Source: an uncultured Methanoregula sp.
GTDB taxonomy: Archaea > Halobacteriota > Methanomicrobia > Methanomicrobiales > Methanospirillaceae
Length of the DNA: 64,000 nucleotides
Direction of reading: 5' to 3'
NCBI RefSeq assembly: GCF_963662735.1
Contig: NZ_OY759744.1
Location: forward strand, 1,406,153-1,470,152
In this document: in pieces, positions 62,674 to 64,000 of the stretch
Numbering within the stretch: the stretch's first letter is position 1
Layout: the number at the start of each line of letters is the position of its first letter
The notes under the pieces: model-generated
Database searches by the model: none
Told to the model about the DNA's origin: nothing
The model's input: the letters and a program-made list of their open reading frames with translations, nothing else
Position numbers and translations under genes: made by a program

Positions 62674-63894
62674 TTGATGCTTATAGAAATTCGAATTGGT
62701 CCCGGAAAACGGAAAATCGCCAGTTGGATTTCTCATTTTTGTGATAAATGCCGAATCCCTGAAAATAAAATTCATCGAGTTCCGCATATCACTTTGTATG
62801 GAAGTTTTGCGGCAGATCATGGTCAAGTTGAAAGAATAAAATCCGTGCTGACAACTATCGGAAGAAAATATTCATTTTTACCCTTCACGATCGACGGTTT
62901 AGAATGCATTGATGGAGACAAAGGCATTGTTGTTTATTTTAAAATTGTTCCCTCACCGGAACTCAAACAATTTAGAGATGAACTAGCTTGGAACCTGCTT
63001 ACCATAGTTCCCGATACCAAACCCTTTGATTTTGATAAGAATTTTCTTTTTCACTCTACATTGGCCTATAAGTTGTCCGAGTCGGAGTATAACCGGATAT
63101 CAGAATATGTAAATTCAGTTGATTCAGCTTCCGATGATTTTATTATGCCATATTTTTATTTGCCAATGGCTGCGCTGCGGATCACTCTCCTCAATAACCA
63201 ATCCCGGATTATTTGCGAATACGATCTCCTCCAGCAAAAACTGATGCCGAGATTGGAATCACTTAGTAAACATGAATGGCAACGGACTTCGAAATTATTC
63301 CGATTGAAAAAGGGAATCGAAGGGTATTACGAGTCCTCGGATTCGATTTATCTTTGCAGCGACCTTCACTTCGACCATTCTAATGTAATCAATTACTGTG
63401 CACGGCCATTTTTATCTTCCAATGTCCACGAGATGAATGCTGTACTCGTCAATAATTGGAATAACTGTGTTCAAGATTCGAATACCGTCTATTTTTTGGG
63501 CGATCTCACATTTGGCAGGGGAGCAAGACCTGCGGAATATTGGCTGTCAAAACTTCGTGGGAAAATTCAGTTTATTCGAGGAAATCACGAAGAATGTGTG
63601 AAAGACTCCCGGGAATCCGCCATCTTGAACCATAAGGATCACCGGTTCCTGCTTATCCATGATCCAAAATGTCGGCCAGCACAATGGGACGGCTGGGTAA
63701 TACATGGCCATGTTCATAACAACGATATGAAGAATTATCCGTTCATTAACGGAGAGAAAAAGACAATTAATGTAAGTGCTGAACTTACGAATTACAGACC
63801 GGTTAGTCTTGATTACATTCTTTCCCTGGATCTTGATACCATTCAACGAATGGATACTATCGATAGCATTCCTCAACGGAATATCAGCGTTTGA
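62674..63894 (+). CDS. 2H phosphoesterase fused to calcineurin-like metallophosphoesterase
   Basis: A 406-residue two-domain protein. Residues 1 to ~185 are a 2H (2'-5' RNA ligase/cyclic phosphodiesterase) domain with both HxT motifs, HITL (37-40) and HSTL (126-129). Residues ~220-395 are a metallophosphoesterase with DLH (229-231), GD (275-276), GNHE (302-305), His328 and GHVH (344-347). Both active sites look intact. The gene is clearly more AT-rich than its neighbours, which suggests transfer. An RNA-end-processing role is inferred from the domains. Confidence 0.88.
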   Translation: MMLIEIRIGPGKRKIASWISHFCDKCRIPENKIHRVPHITLYGSFAADHGQVERIKSVLTTIGRKYSFLPFTIDGLECIDGDKGIVVYFKIVPSPELKQFRDELAWNLLTIVPDTKPFDFDKNFLFHSTLAYKLSESEYNRISEYVNSVDSASDDFIMPYFYLPMAALRITLLNNQSRIICEYDLLQQKLMPRLESLSKHEWQRTSKLFRLKKGIEGYYESSDSIYLCSDLHFDHSNVINYCARPFLSSNVHEMNAVLVNNWNNCVQDSNTVYFLGDLTFGRGARPAEYWLSKLRGKIQFIRGNHEECVKDSRESAILNHKDHRFLLIHDPKCRPAQWDGWVIHGHVHNNDMKNYPFINGEKKTINVSAELTNYRPVSLDYILSLDLDTIQRMDTIDSIPQRNISV

Positions 63895-63897
63895 TCC

Positions 63898-63960
63898 TGC
63901 GTGTGAGTACGGCGGGGTCGGGATTGTTGGAATAGGCAGATTCGGGACCGTATTAAAGCC
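63898..63960 (+). repeat. Possible degenerate short repeat, copy L
   Basis: GCGTGTGAGTACGGCGGGGT, CGGGATTG and TTCGGGACCG keep the order of the family directly after the fusion gene, but similarity is weak. Confidence 0.35.
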
Positions 63961-64000
63961 GAGTCCATTAAATTGTCATTAATTGTTTGGAAAATCACAA

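Noticed and set aside
49401..63960. Short repeat as a CRISPR array
   Set aside because: Copies are separated by whole genes and irregular distances, with no regular spacers and no cas genes.

Overview
This 64 kb window is chromosomal DNA from a methanogenic archaeon, most likely of the order Methanomicrobiales (Methanoregula/Methanosphaerula-like). The evidence is the two methanogenesis marker proteins (Mmp2, Mmp4/MtxX), an archaeal histone, the RFC large subunit with a PCNA-binding tail, archaeal-type GatDE, ribosomal protein L10e, archaeal S-adenosylmethionine synthetase, archaemetzincin, DUF2070, UPF0212, UPF0146 and DUF5350 proteins. Promoters look archaeal (TATA boxes, some leaderless starts) and ribosome sites are of the GGAGG/GAGGTGA type. 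The genus is inference; no 16S or mcr gene is present.

Layout. 1-1186 is a very AT-rich stretch with no credible gene, followed by a small hypothetical gene and tRNA-Gln(TTG). 2518-12733 is a minus-strand housekeeping block: DUF2070, Dph6-like ligase, PfkB kinase, UPF0212, nitroreductase, DUF5350, gatE-gatD-argH and an HTH regulator. 12935-15652 is an SsuABC/TauABC-like uptake operon with a palindrome at its start; 15775-16506 is rpl10e with an unusual Ala/Lys/Pro-rich tail. 16507-17900 is a gene-poor stretch full of G-tract/C-tract hairpins and a G-quadruplex motif. 17901-18493 is a RelE-type toxin-antitoxin pair. 18700-24808 is a tightly coupled partial-TCA operon (fumarase, 2-oxoglutarate:ferredoxin oxidoreductase, succinyl-CoA synthetase) ending in a bidirectional terminator. 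25365-29390 is an aldo/keto reductase, TetR and ABC exporter operon with a 20-bp palindrome over its promoter. 29570-36182 holds two zinc-ribbon proteins and the metK-hisG-hisA-hisB cluster. 36335-43840 is informational and methanogen core: histone, Mmp4, Mmp2, RfcL, UPF0146, archaemetzincin, HDAC-like deacetylase and small membrane/HEAT/RDD proteins.

From about 44 kb rightward the window turns accessory. It contains a repeat protein, a GroEL C-terminal gene remnant, a second Fe-S aldo/keto reductase next to an HxlR regulator, redox enzymes, a PAS-HTH regulator, hydrolases, lipoproteins, a TetR/CARDB/FtsX/ABC efflux cassette, three more toxin-antitoxin loci (RelE type, MntA/HepT, HicAB) and, at the right end, a fusion of a 2H phosphoesterase with a calcineurin-like phosphoesterase.

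The most unusual feature of this half is non-coding. A GC-rich repeat of about 90 bp occurs roughly a dozen times between 49.4 and 64 kb, always in the same orientation and always between genes. Two near-identical elements of about 500 bp (52.74-53.32 and 61.39-61.94 kb) carry this repeat at both ends, which resembles a composite element with solo terminal repeats. A nearby 160-bp tract of consecutive hairpins is a candidate structured RNA. All calls come from reading the sequence; no database search was run.
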